Below, in pieces: positions 20,100-30,442 of a stretch of DNA of 33,446 nucleotides. Under the pieces are notes generated by a model, which was given only the letters and a program-made list of their open reading frames with translations, was not told the origin of the DNA and ran no database searches. A program made the position numbers and the translations under genes. The DNA is from Chromera velia. Taxonomy: Eukaryota > Sar > Chromeraceae. Location of the stretch: positions 1 through 33,446 of the forward strand of contig JAHBMJ010001253.1 of assembly GCA_018398765.1 (NCBI GenBank), given 5' to 3'. Within the stretch, counting starts at the first letter, position 1. Every line of letters starts with the position of its first letter.

Positions 20100-22137
20100 G
20101 CTTGGCATGCAGCAAGGGCCCTTGGAGAGAACTGAAGTCCTCTCAGACATACATGGAACGATCTCAAGCGGAGAGGCCAGCCTGCTAGCGTCTTCCTTCC
20201 CCTTGCTTTGCCTTGCTCTTTCTTCTTTCTTGATTCACGTTTCTCCGCTTTTGCCGCGAAGGATCTGAAGAAAGAGAATCGGTTTAGACGTGAGGGCGGG
20301 CGGACGATTGCGAAAAAGGAGGAGAAAACGAAGCTGCCTCGTCGGCTCTGATCGTTCCCTCTTCGCTTCTTCGTTAATGAATTCCTTTAATTTCCCTGCT
20401 TGAGGAGACATCGGGAATGGACACATACAAAGGGGGAGCTGCGATACTTGTGAGCGAGTCGGGGAAGGAGGGGAGGGAGACCCTGCAGGGAAACTGCACG
20501 CATGCAGTGTTGCAGCTGCGGTCTGTATTCTTTTGTTCAGCCTTGGCCAAAGAGGGTCGATCGTTGTTGATTGATTCACTTGCCTTGCTGTCTGTTTTCA
20601 GCGGAAGTTTCCTCCTGTGGTGTTCTGGCTTCCTCCTGTGGTGTTCTGGCTTCTGACCGCTTTTACTCTGTTATCCCATTCGTGCCTCTCTTTCCGACCT
20701 GCTTATTTCCATCAAAGTGAATTCAAAGTGTCGCTGAAGCAACAGTATAATGTCAGACACTGTACAGCTTTCCGAAAGGGCTGGATTGAAATTAAGCCGA
20801 GAAGACCAGCTAAAAATCGAAAGGCAAACGAAGATGGGAATCAGCGGAAGAATGGGAGGCCTTTCATTGAGAAACAAAAAGTAAATACAAAGAATAGGCC
20901 GGGATTTCAAGTAAAAAGGAGCCAGACTCTCCCTGGAGAACGCTCAATAACACACAGTGAATGTCAAATGCATGTTCGAAACTAGGTTTGAAGCTGCAAG
21001 CCACGCCGGGGCATAATGGCTAGTATATGGCTAGTTTAAAACTAAAGTGTCTACTATCAAGTAACAATCATTTATTAAAGCATTGCAATATGTATCTCAA
21101 GTGTTACGCAACTGATTTTGATTGTTGTTTGAAATGTTTTAAAAATAATTGTGTACAATAGATTGTTAATAATTTTATTTCTACTATAGTGATTAGTGAT
21201 TAGTGGTGCCCTATATAGCGTTCCAGCCTCTACTAGCATATAATCCCAGCGATTCTTAGGCACAATTATCGTTATAGTCGTAAAATCTAGCCTAAAATTA
21301 CAGTAGGGAGGATCATGAGTCACAATGCCCCTAAATCATACCAATCTAAACGCCAATCATACAATGTATACTATTTAATATACCTGTAATATGAATTTCT
21401 CTAACTTGTTCATTACGGCTAATGTTGCGAAGTTAAACAAAAAAGTTTTTGAAAAGATTGACGTTTAGACTATAACATAGAAATCTAGGTGTAGGATATT
21501 AAAAACAATAATCAAAAATAATAATCAAAACCGAAAAAAAATGACCATATGATTCAAATGCAAAAAATGTAAAGTTTGACCTATAGGTTGCTACGAGGAC
21601 CTTCCGGTCACCTAAAAACGTATTCAAAAATAAAAAAAAACCAAAATCAAATATTAAAAAAAAAAAACCGAAAAATGACGTTATGTTTTATTATTTGATT
21701 TTGATGTCCTACGCCCAGATAGAAATGAACTTAGCAGTTGGGCAGCTGTGGGCTAGAAGACTTTATGCGCCGTTGTATTGCTAATTAAAGTTTTACTGAC
21801 GCTTCTGTTAGATATAGTAATGGAAATATCCGTCAGAAACTCTTTTTTCATCCTGGATCAGACTTACTAGTTCCTTTTTAGTTACACAATTTTAGTACTT
21901 TTTCATGCACAGTATTCTTGCTTTCAAATTCAATTTGCCGTACAGTTAAACATGCCTTTCGGATTACATAGATGTAGAACGTTATACGTCTCAGACGTCG
22001 TCTCTATAAGTAAGTAAGTAAGTAAGTAAGTATCATATGCATACCGCATGGTGATAAACATGTATTAGCATGCATGCATATAGAGATATCATGATGTCAG
22101 TATGTAGTCCATATACTGCATATCTGCTAATTCTTGG
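20056..22137. other. intergenic, AT-rich from about 20990
   Basis: Just past the stop lies a (GA)n run (20067-20096). At 20258-20351 an open charged segment (DLKKENRFRREGG...) ends in TGA and might be an unused or alternative last exon. A 21-bp tandem duplication lies at 20609-20650. The open frame 20617-20985 lacks an ATG and family features. An (AAGT)n run is at 22010-22032. A likely small inverted-repeat unit spans 21485-21718. No gene is called. Confidence 0.5.
21485..21718. repeat. small inverted-repeat element with CTAGGYGTAGG-type ends
   Basis: The left end reads CTAGGTGTAGGATATTAAAA. The right end, reverse-complemented, reads CTGGGCGTAGGACATCAAAA. The interior is A-rich (AATAATCAAAA, CCGAAAAA). 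The same end motif occurs singly at 27842-27853 and, in reverse, at 31187-31199. Probably a small dispersed non-autonomous element; no coding capacity. Confidence 0.45.
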
Positions 22138-23025
22138 AATAGGTAACCTAATCCAAAAAGGCCTTAAAACCAAAAAAAGAACATAACACTGAAAATCTTA
22201 CAGTATTGTGACAAAATATTCTGTCACCTTTAATAATCCCTGTTCTGCATTTCTCTGACTCCCTCCCAAACTATCTCTTTATCTTATATCTCTCATCTTT
22301 TTTATGATTCTCTTCACCACCAACGGTTTAGGGTATGAAAGGATGATCTTTTTTTCTCTATTCTTTGATTTTATTTCTGTATTATTTTTTTGTTCTCTTC
22401 TATGCTCTATACAGTACTTACTGTCTCCTTACCGTCTCGCCATCGCCAGCTCATACCTGTGCATGCACAATGTCATTCCGCATGCGCAATTTTTTTTCTC
22501 AAGATACTAACTAATGCTTCGTATACTGAGTCATCTATACTCTAAGATTTAGCCGCACAAGTAGGCTAAATCGTACAATAGGTGCGATAGTAAGAGATAT
22601 TAGTTAGTGCCTATTAGTGCCTTAAGAAAAAAAATCGTGTGCGCGGAATGTGTGCGCGGAGGCGCGAGCCTGCGCACGTTGGCGTATATCACGACGGCGA
22701 GATGGTGAGGAGACAGTAAGTACTGTATACAACATAGAAGAGAACAAAAGAATAATATAGAAATAAGATCAAAGAATAGAAAAAGAAAGGCTATCCTTTC
22801 ATACCCTAAACCGTTGATGGTGAAGGGTAGTGAAGGGAGTGGTGAAAAGGAGGGGAGATATAAGATAAAAAACTGATTGGATAAGAAGAAAGAGATAGAA
22901 AGAGAAATGTAGATCAGAGATAAAGATGATAAAAGACGACAGAATATTTTGTCAGAGTACTTTAAGATTTTAAGTCTTATGTTCTTTTTTTGGTTCTAAG
23001 GGCCTTTTGTACTGTCGTACCTATT
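22138..23025. mobile_element. 888-bp foldback / long-inverted-repeat element
   Basis: The two halves are imperfect inverted copies for nearly their whole length. The outer ends AATAGGTA and TACCTATT mirror each other. GGCCTTAAAACC pairs with GGTTCTAAGGGCC, and AACGGTTTAGGGTATGAAAG with the reverse complement of CTTTCATACCCTAAACCGTT. CAGTACTTACTGTCTCC pairs with GGAGACAGTAAGTACTG. The centre (about 22547-22573) is a small stem GATTTAGCC/GGCTAAATC. Inner GCGC-rich arms flank it. No open frame of note and no clear target duplication. It behaves like a MITE or foldback transposon. Confidence 0.8.
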
Positions 23026-23353
23026 ATAAAATTCAGCTTGCATGCAAGTTTTTTTTTTTTTTGTAAGTACCCGCGCGCACGCGATCTCCGGCCGGCCACC
23101 GCAGCCGGCCGACCGGCCACGGCACGTACGGAAGGGACCGGCCCCATGCTGGCCCCCTATTTCAACCCCATTGCATTAATTCATTCCTATAAATCCGAGT
23201 GTGTATGCAGGTGTTTGCTTTGACGAACGGTTAGAACCAATTCAGAGATGCTCGAAGCTGTTAACCCTCCGACAACTGGTTAAGACTTTCACAGTCTGCT
23301 TTGTTCCTTCTCACTTGCAAGAAAGAGGTGCGATCTGACTTAACTTTCCGACA
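23026..23353. promoter_or_regulatory. upstream region of the ankyrin gene copy
   Basis: Contains TTGCATGCAAG (23038-23048), a poly-T run, and a GC-rich patch at 23079-23150 with repeated CCGGCC units that could form hairpins. Promoter function is inferred only from position. Confidence 0.25.
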
Positions 23354-25385
23354 ATGCACTCACTGATAGACCAATCTCTTGAAGTCCTTTCTTTTCTGAA
23401 GGGTCTTGAAGAAGTAGAAAGTGCCTTGCGCTACTTTACAAAGACCCTCGAGTCAAGAAGGCACACTCTGGCCGCAGTGTTCAAGTCTTCCTCGGCGCGG
23501 GAGGCAAGAGACGGCAACGGTGATTCAGAGACTTCATGTTGGCCGTCTTCTTAAGATTGTGCCGCTCTCGCACGTCTGACGGAGCTGTTAAAAGAATTCA
23601 AGTCATCTGTTTGTACAGGGCTGGTCCAGGTTACTAGCAGGAACTAGAAAATGGATTTATCTTGTTTTTTTGATAACCACACGAATATTACACAAAAGAT
23701 TACCAAATTTCGGGCCGTTGAATCAAGCGCTATTGAAAAGGCTCTTAACAGTTTCACTCAGACAGGCATAGGGAGAGATTTCCGTCTCCTGCTGCGCGTC
23801 GGGGTGGACGTCGAGGGTATACGGGGAGGGAGGACGCTTGGCAAGAGACTTCTATCAAAGGCTGTGTCGCAAGAGAACGTGAAAGCAATAAGAATGCTCT
23901 TGGAAGACGGCGCTGTTGTAGAGACCATCGCTCCCAATCATGAGAACGCCACAGCTTCTTCCCAGATGGAGAGCTTAGTGGAGACGGCTATCTCTATAGG
24001 TAATTTGGAAGCGGTAAAAGTGTTGGTTCATGCAGGCGGGAAGATCGGGCCGCGAGTTTTCGAGAGGGCAGTTAGTGGGCAGAGGTGGACGATCCTCAGA
24101 TACCTTTTCAAAGTCTCCCGGCCACCGTATGAGAGTGGTGATGCACCAAGGCCGTCACCACCGCCAGGCAGAGCAGATAATTGGGAGGGGGGTTCCCTTG
24201 ATTTCCTCTGCAGCGCTGCCCCAGGTCCCGGGCGGGTAGAAGCTGCGATATTGTTAGTGGGGGAGGGGGCAAACGTTCATCATGTCGGTCAAAGAAGAGT
24301 AACGTTGCTGCATAAAGCAGCCTTCCGGGGCCCTGTGGGTCTTGTTTGCCTTTTGCTTAATTGGGGTGCCGATAGAGAGGCTGTGGACGTGACAAGAAAG
24401 TCCGCACTCACCTACGCAGTCAGAGGGCTCCAGCAAGAAGTTATCGAACTTTTGCTTTCCCTCGGTGCCAACGTGAACGAGACAAGTCGGAATAGCCATG
24501 CCGAAAGTCTCACCCCTCTCCACCAAATAGGTCATGGGAGCTGTGGCTTTGAGGGTGCACCCCCACCCAGCAACGGTCCGGAGGACCAAGCGATTGCTGA
24601 GGTGCTAGTTGAGTGGAGGGCAGAAGTGGAGGCATTGGACTTGAAAGGGCGGTCAGCTCTCCACAGAGCAGCTCAGTACGGATCGTTGGAATTGGTTGAG
24701 TACTTGATTGATCAGGAAGCAGATGTGGAAAGGAGACATCGCGAAGATGAGACTCCTCTCCACTGGGCTTGTCGAGAACCCGAAACACCCCCAGAAAATT
24801 ATAGAAAGAGGTAAATAGAAGTCGTCCGCCTCCTCTTTGATACCGGCTACTCTTGTTGTTTTTGCCTGGAAGACAAGCGTGACCAGACTCCATTGCAGAC
24901 GGCTCATCACTTTTGCTCATTTCGAGAGGGAACTCCGCCGGTTGTCCAGCTTCTTGGGAAAAGGTACTATCGATGCAACGTCCGGTTCCAGGTCGTTTCT
25001 TTTCTAAGTTTTTGCATCTTTTTATGTGGTATTACCCTGTTTTTCCTTCCTCTTGTTGACTAGAGCGAGTTTAAAGAAATCAGTACGTCTAGTGAGTTGG
25101 TGACTTTGATGCCTCTGAGCTCCAACAATTGTACGAATTCGAGCAGCACTTTTTAGAGAGATCGAGGTCTGTGCTTTGATTCTCGATTTCTTTTTTTGAT
25201 TTTCTGCCCCATTCCTTTCCTCTTTTCTAGTGTATAATTGTCACACTTGTTGTCGCCAAACGTTTTTTCTTTTCAAAGTTGATGGCTCCTCTGATCGTTT
25301 TCTGTTGGACGCGGCGCTGGCGGTGGGAAGCGAGGATCTAGAGTTAGAGCTTGGAGAGGAGATCAAGCAATTTCAAAGAGATTGA
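23354..25385 (+). pseudogene. ankyrin-repeat protein gene copy with several in-frame stops
   Basis: One reading frame runs from ATG 23354 through TAA 23552-23554, TAG 23645-23647 and TAA 24812-24814, staying protein-like across each stop. Segments: MHSLIDQSLEVLSFLKGLEE... (23354-23551), CAALARLTELLKEF (after the first stop), MDLSCFFDNHTNI... (387 aa, 23651-24811), then IEVVRLLFDTG and DQTPLQTAHHF to a GTACTA donor at 24964. Ankyrin repeats are clear from about residue 200 of the 387-aa part: TLLHKAAFRG...LLLNWGADRE, ALTYAVRG...LLLSLGANVNE, SALHRAAQYGSLELVEYLID, TPLHWACRE. Later exon-like pieces are DFDASELQQLYEFEQHFLER (about 25109-25168) and DGSSDRFLLDAALAVGSEDL...KQFQRD (to TGA 25385), but they do not join in phase. 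Most likely a decaying member of a large family. Recoding or undetected splicing is the alternative. Confidence 0.7.
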
Positions 25386-25390
25386 GATAG

Positions 25391-25423
<33 letters not shown>

Positions 25424-25910
25424 AAGAGAGAGAGACAAAGACAGAGACAGAGATAGAGACAGAGAGAAAGAGAGAGGGGAAGAGAGAAGGAGAGACCAGT
25501 TGAAAGCCACGTTGAGAATTCATATAGAAATCCATGCGCCGAACGTGGGAACTTGGAAGCCTGGTGCTAGGGTGCTGTATAAAAAAAATTTTGGCGAAGT
25601 ATTGGCAAGGGCGGGGCTGGCGTTATGAAGTGGCTAGTGAAGTAAGTGGCTTGGCACGGGTGGCAAACAACCTCCCAGAAGTCAGCGTTACTGATCTGCA
25701 AGCTCGCTGCACTTGAGGTGGCAGAGTTTGAAAGAGAGCATCCAGAGTAATTTAGTGAAATTAATCGAATCAAACGCTGTTGAACTACATGCCTTGTACG
25801 TTATCACCAAACGCTGGCGCTAGAAGCTGTATAGAAATGGACCGATGGCGATGGCGTATATAATCATGATGATGCATGATGATGATCATGATAAATTTCT
25901 CTTATGCATA
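25384..25910. other. (GATA)n/(GA)n tract and degenerate sequence
   Basis: (GATA)n then (GA)n runs occupy 25386-25480. From 25505 a plus-strand frame reads IEIHAPNVGTWKPGARVLYKK and then breaks up with stops, so it may be a further relic of the ankyrin gene or a retroelement. At 25845-25895 a GATGGCGATGGCGTATA motif precedes ATG/ATC trinucleotides, as at 6973-7012. Confidence 0.4.
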
Positions 25911-26451
25911 GACGTGGGCAGGTGGGACATGAGCGGGGTCCTAATCAAATGGTAGGACCCCATATGAGGACAAAATCGTGCAGTATGTCCATGTGAGTGA
26001 CCCGCGTGTCCCCAGAGGCCCTAGCCAGAGGCCATCTGCCTACCAAAATGATCATCAGGGTGTAGCAAACTCAAAATTGGCACTTTAAGTGCCCTACTCC
26101 TCCGGTGAGTCATCTTTCTGGGGCCACAAAAATTGCTATTTTACGAAGGAAATGCCCCCAAGAGGGCAGGGAGTCCATACTAGGCCCGGCTGGGCCGTCT
26201 CCGAAAAAGAAATCAACAACTAGCAAACGAGCTAAACAGGCCCTTGAGACTGCTCAACAGGACTAAAAATAGAAACTGAGCATGTCTAAGACTTTAACTA
26301 AGCTGGCTGGGTATATTTTGTTATGCAATATTATCCAGAAAGTGTCAGGATATATACTGGAGAACTTCCTCATACGATGCCAAAATCGTGCAGTATGGAC
26401 AGCGGGGTCCGGTTTGATTAGGACCCCGCTCATGTCCCGCCCGCCCACGTC
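25911..26451. mobile_element. 541-bp element with 39-bp terminal inverted repeats
   Basis: The left end 25911-25949 (GACGTGGGCAGGTGGGACAT...) matches the reverse complement of 26413-26451 with two mismatches. Each end also holds its own 9-bp-stem hairpin (GGGGTCCTA/TAGGACCCC near 25934-25960; GCGGGGTCC/GGACCCCGC near 26402-26429). A 17-bp direct repeat CAAAATCGTGCAGTATG lies inside at 25971 and 26381. No transposase frame is present, so it is non-autonomous. Confidence 0.75.
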
Positions 26452-28014
26452 CGTGCGTAAAGTTTTCTAGTGGCTGGACAGGTGAGCCTCCAACAGATTG
26501 CCACGCATGCTCGGAGATGCTGGACATGATAGAGAAAGACAGGGGAGCGCGAAGGAGCAGGTTAGTTGCCGTACGGTGGAGAAGGATTTGAAGCGTTCGA
26601 ATGTTTCTTGTTTCCTCTCATTTGGCTGAGAAATATGAAGAGTAACAAAGCACTCGATCGTCTTGAGCTGGAAAAAATAGGGCACCCAGTGACAGAGCGT
26701 TTTCTGAAGATTTTCTTGTCTGCTCCAGAGAAAGAAGCAAGCCACATCCTTACTAAGGATGCCCAACAGTCATATCAAAGAACGTCAGACTTCCTTACCC
26801 TTGTCTCCGCTTGTCTCTGGCTTGAAGATGACCAGCAGAATCCTGCAAAGAATCAAGGGACTCGCGGCAGAAATTCATTCCCGCTACTGTTTACAAGATC
26901 CCTCCAACCACCCCCCTTTCTGCACTTGTGAGACTATCACAGTGGAGTAGAATGTCCCGCCTGTTTGTCGGCCTGACGGTGTCTCAGACTGTAACAGTTG
27001 TTACATCTGTCTATCTGTCTTTCTATCAGTCTTTCTCTTAATTTGTCGGCCAGTTTCTGTAAGATCGAAACGACGTGGCTCCGGCTATCTTCGGCCAGCC
27101 GTCTGCCAGTGGTGTTTGTCTCTTTGTCTATCTTTGTTTTTGTTCTTCTTTTGCCTGCTTCAAAGAGAAGGAAATTCATAATAAAACTTTTAAGAGAGCT
27201 AATGAACCTAGCTGTCTGCTAGAGCAGACTGTAAGTTCAGAGCTCTAGGATGGCTTTTATGTGCTTTGAGTCTCTCCGCTATCCACTGCCGTGTATCTAC
27301 TTTTAATGAAGTCCCTAAAGAAAAAAAAACGATACAGTCAATCGCTTACAGTCGTTCTTTCTTTCAATCTGACATTGAAAATTGAAAAGCTGTGAAGTCT
27401 GATTGATGCCATCCCGATAAACGCGTCAACGACGGTCGAGTTTTTCCTTCTTGGCCTGCTTTTAGCTCCAATGGGTTGATCAATCTGGTTTTCCTCATTG
27501 GTTTTTCTCATTGGTTTCAAAGAAGGCGTTGGGAATGAAAAAACCTCGATCCTAGGCATGAGAAGTTAGCCTACAACGCTCGATCTGTTAGAGTACTATG
27601 CAGCAGCCTGCAGGTTTTGAGGTATTTGCCTCTAGAGCGCCCTCTCAACGGTGCAAGTTGAGGCCCAGCAGTAGACCGCGGGGTGACCCGAAACATAAAT
27701 CCTATTCTATCCTATCCTATTCTAAATTCTGGTTTAAATTCTTTCACATTGTTACTCTAGCTAAATTTTGTGAAAGTCTTAGGTCTTTGATGGTCTTTAC
27801 AGGGCGTCACACTAGGCATCACATACTGTATATATTGACTGCTAGGCGTAGGCTATTAAAAAAAAAAAAAAACTTAAAAAAAAATTGAAAAAACCCTTAA
27901 ATAAAATTTATTTACAAAAATACCTCCCCTAAAAAAACTAAAAGAAGCTCAAACAATTTAAGACCGGTTTTGAGCTTCTAAAACCCCAACAAATTTTTTT
28001 AAAGTACTTACAGT
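26452..28014. other. intergenic stretch, mainly degenerate or repeat-derived
   Basis: A plus-strand frame at 26634-26931 (MKSNKALDRLELEKIGHPVT...) is open for about 99 codons but shows no recognised domain. A 73-aa minus frame at 27338-27559 is likewise unrecognised. A (CCTAT)n-like run at 27700-27722 resembles a retroelement tail. A hairpin AGAAGCTCAAA/TTTTGAGCTTCT lies at about 27942-27980. A CTAGGCGTAGG end motif is at 27842-27853. No gene is called. Confidence 0.4.
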
Positions 28015-28045
28015 TGTTTACAAGAACTTTTTTTTTTACTTAATA
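28015..28045. repeat. 31-bp direct repeat, left copy
   Basis: TGTTTACAAGAAC, ten T, then ACTTAATA. It is identical to 29789-29819. The pair brackets the LINE relic. Confidence 0.85.
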
Positions 28046-28229
28046 CTTACTTACTTACTTAATTGTGGTTAAGCCTAGAGTCTCTGAAACCAGAGACAAA
28101 TGGCAACCCATGCATGCAGTTGTAAACAAAAGGAGCAAACCGCCGCAGCTTAGCCTGCTTCTGCATGAATATGAACAACCACGACCCTCCACAGCCTAGG
28201 CTGAAGCTAAAAGCTGAACAACCATACAA

Positions 28230-28317
28230 GACGCGCGTGCACTCATTTCAGACAAGCTTTGATCAGTACACTTGACGCGCGTGCACTCATTTCAGACAAG
28301 CTTCGATCAGTGCACTT
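28230..28317. repeat. 44-bp tandem duplication
   Basis: Units 28230-28273 and 28274-28317 start GACGCGCGTGCACTCATTTC and differ at two positions. The duplication covers the 3' end of the minus-strand LINE-derived frame, placing its stop codon near the junction. Confidence 0.9.
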
Positions 28318-29640
28318 GCCTTCTTTGGCTCCCGGTCCACAATGAATGAAACGAGCTCTCTTACATATGTCTCTTCTTCCCCGATACCTCTTCCCCCAGC
28401 TGCAGCAGTCCATCTTGCTCTACAGACCCTTTCACCGATTCCTGTTCTCTCTTTCACTCTCCCTGCCAGCGAATGAAGTTTGGATCTAAGCTGCTCTGTT
28501 CGCACGCACGCAGACAATCGATGCACCGCATCGTCAATCACCTTTTTACCTTCGACTGCAGGACAGTGAATACAGTGTTCTTCGCAGGATCCACCGTGTC
28601 TCTTTCCCCCACCAGCACATGCTCGAAGGAGAGAAGTGAAAAAAGAATCACCAGACAAGAGAGAGCGAGGCAGAGTACGCAATTGAACTGTGTAACCCCA
28701 CCCCCTTCTAACCTTCCCCCCTAAAAGCAACATGGCCAGACGCTGGTGCGATCGGTTTTCTATTTGAAAATTACTCAGTCGGGAGTTGCGTGAATAGATG
28801 CTACATGAACGGGTAAGCCTATGCTCGCCGATGGGTCTTGAAGTCAACCATTCCGACAACCATTCTGAGGCTTCCCTTTCCCTCGCTTTCTGCCTGAGTG
28901 TCCATTTATTTGTTCTGTTTCTCCCTCTCTAGCTTTCTTTTCTCAAAAGATCTGGTGCGATTGTCTAAAGCATGCTACTGGCTGAATTGGCCCACACCGG
29001 GGTCAGCGATCTATGCCATGCATCCCAGACTGCCCGAGGAACCTCCCTTTCTGTTCTTTTTCTGCTTTCTATGAAATCTCCCAACCGACAAGAAAGGATC
29101 TCTCTCATGGGACGCACCCCAACCGAAACCAAAGTTGGCACCTTGAAAGAGTTATAGGGCAAACGGAATGTCCAGTGCACAAATCGAAGCTACAATGCAT
29201 CAAGTGCAACGATATCTCTCTGACTTACTGGCAAGGCTTCTAGTGAGTACGTTGCCACCGGCTTCCAGAGCGCCTGCAGTAAACGAACTTTACATCGGGG
29301 GGGCAAAGGACCTAAGGATGAATAAGTGCCCATCACTGCCCCCAAACAGCGTTCAGCACTTTCAAGTCGGTCCCTAACTAACTTTCATGGGTCCCCTCCC
29401 TCAAACATACGACACCCAAGGTATTTATAGCTCTCTACACGTTCAACTGTCTTCCCTTCAAAAGTCACTTCCCCTTCTATTTCCCTTCTTGAGCCTGAGA
29501 GTGCGAGAACTTTTGTTTTCTTTAAATTCACTTTCAACCCATGTTCCTGACAATAAGAGGCCAAACGGTCCAAACGCCACTGCAAGTCAGAAGCACTGTT
29601 ACGTCCCTTTGAAGTAACATTTCTGGAATCTAACTCTTCA
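28287..29640 (-). mobile_element. decayed non-LTR retrotransposon (LINE), reverse-transcriptase C-terminal half
   Basis: Read on the minus strand. From 29640 a frame gives DLQWRLDRLASYCQEHGLKV, NLKKTKVLALSG, then ERVESYKYLGCRMF, the usual end of the LINE reverse-transcriptase palm and thumb (gL-vN-KTk ... YLG). An in-frame TAG lies just upstream at about 29645. Downstream the frame shifts repeatedly but RT-like stretches persist (LLQALWKPVATYSLEALPVS in a shifted frame; PYNSFKVPTLVSVGVRPMRE at 28965-29180). The last open frame (28859-28287, 190 aa) carries a Cys-rich C-terminal motif, C-I-H-C...DDAVHRLSAC, like the zinc-knuckle region after LINE RTs. No endonuclease part is seen. Clearly inactive. 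Confidence 0.65.
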
Positions 29641-29788
29641 CTCTATTTGCGGTCACGTACGCCTGATGAGCTCCTTTCCAGAATCCTTTTTCTGGCTTTG
29701 CATAGGGACGAAACCGGTTGCAAAACTTGACTATTCTTCAGAGTGAAACTTCCAGTTGAGATAGGTGTTTGTGTATTGTCTTCATCCC

Positions 29789-29819
29789 TGTTTACAAGAA
29801 CTTTTTTTTTTACTTAATA
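29789..29819. repeat. 31-bp direct repeat, right copy
   Basis: Identical to 28015-28045. The distance between copy starts is 1,774 bp and the interval contains the LINE relic. Confidence 0.85.
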
Positions 29820-29944
29820 TATATCTTTAGCCTCTAGGTCTATATTTTCCTAATCATTTCTTCTACTATTTCCTAGTATATTTTATATTATTTCCTACGT
29901 TTTTTATAGTATTATAGTATTATATGTATGATTGAATTTGTTTG

Positions 29945-30442
29945 AACGGTCATAGAATACATGCATTGCCTTCTTCCAACACTTCAACCATTTTGAGAGG
30001 AACCTCTGCCTACCCCTTCACAAAGCCTTTATTACCCGCTGGCATCATCATCTTCTTTCTTCGAATCTTCTCAAAGATTTAGTCAGGGATGTCTGCAACT
30101 CAAAGAATGTTTTCAAAACGAGTCACTGGCACATCATTGTCTTCAACCATCAGACCAAATGTTGCTGTTTCACCACTGCGCTCAAATAGAGGGGCGCGAA
30201 GACACTTGATCATCGAATCTTTGTGTTTAAATTTAGATCACAAGCGGCAAGACTGGTGAACCTCCTACCTGAAGCACTAAAAACAGCCTGCACTTACGCT
30301 AATTCGTAACACTCCACCTCTCCCTTCTCTCCTTTGAATTTGCTTAATGTGTGTAACCATACCCACACTTTTTCTTTTATGACCTGGCTAGCTTCATCCG
30401 TCACCCGTCTCCCCTCTGCCTGAACACGGTCAAGGCGGTGTT
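29945..30442 (-). pseudogene. unrecognised minus-strand coding relic with one good splice donor
   Basis: On the minus strand, 30442-30308 is open and protein-like (HRLDRVQAEGRRVTDEASQV ... ECYELA). It begins after an acceptor-like CCTTTAAG and ends at a perfect GTAAGT donor (30307). After a short gap a second protein-like stretch (SMIKCLRAPLFERSGETATF, then MVEDNDVPVTRFENIL) runs through about 30217-30110. It continues as VADIPD, IFEKIRRKKMM and KMVEVLEEGNACIL with intervening TGA, TAA and TAG stops. I do not recognise the family. The stops and the phase mismatch suggest a decayed gene or transposon gene. Confidence 0.35.

Noticed and set aside
20617-20985. 122-codon plus frame after the coiled-coil gene
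   Set aside because: Starts with GTG rather than ATG, partly within a 21-bp duplication, and shows no recognisable domain.
30089-30259. 56-codon plus frame MSATQRMFSKRVTG..., which looks a little like a transit peptide
   Set aside because: The opposite strand reads better as protein with a consensus splice donor nearby, so the plus frame is probably its shadow.
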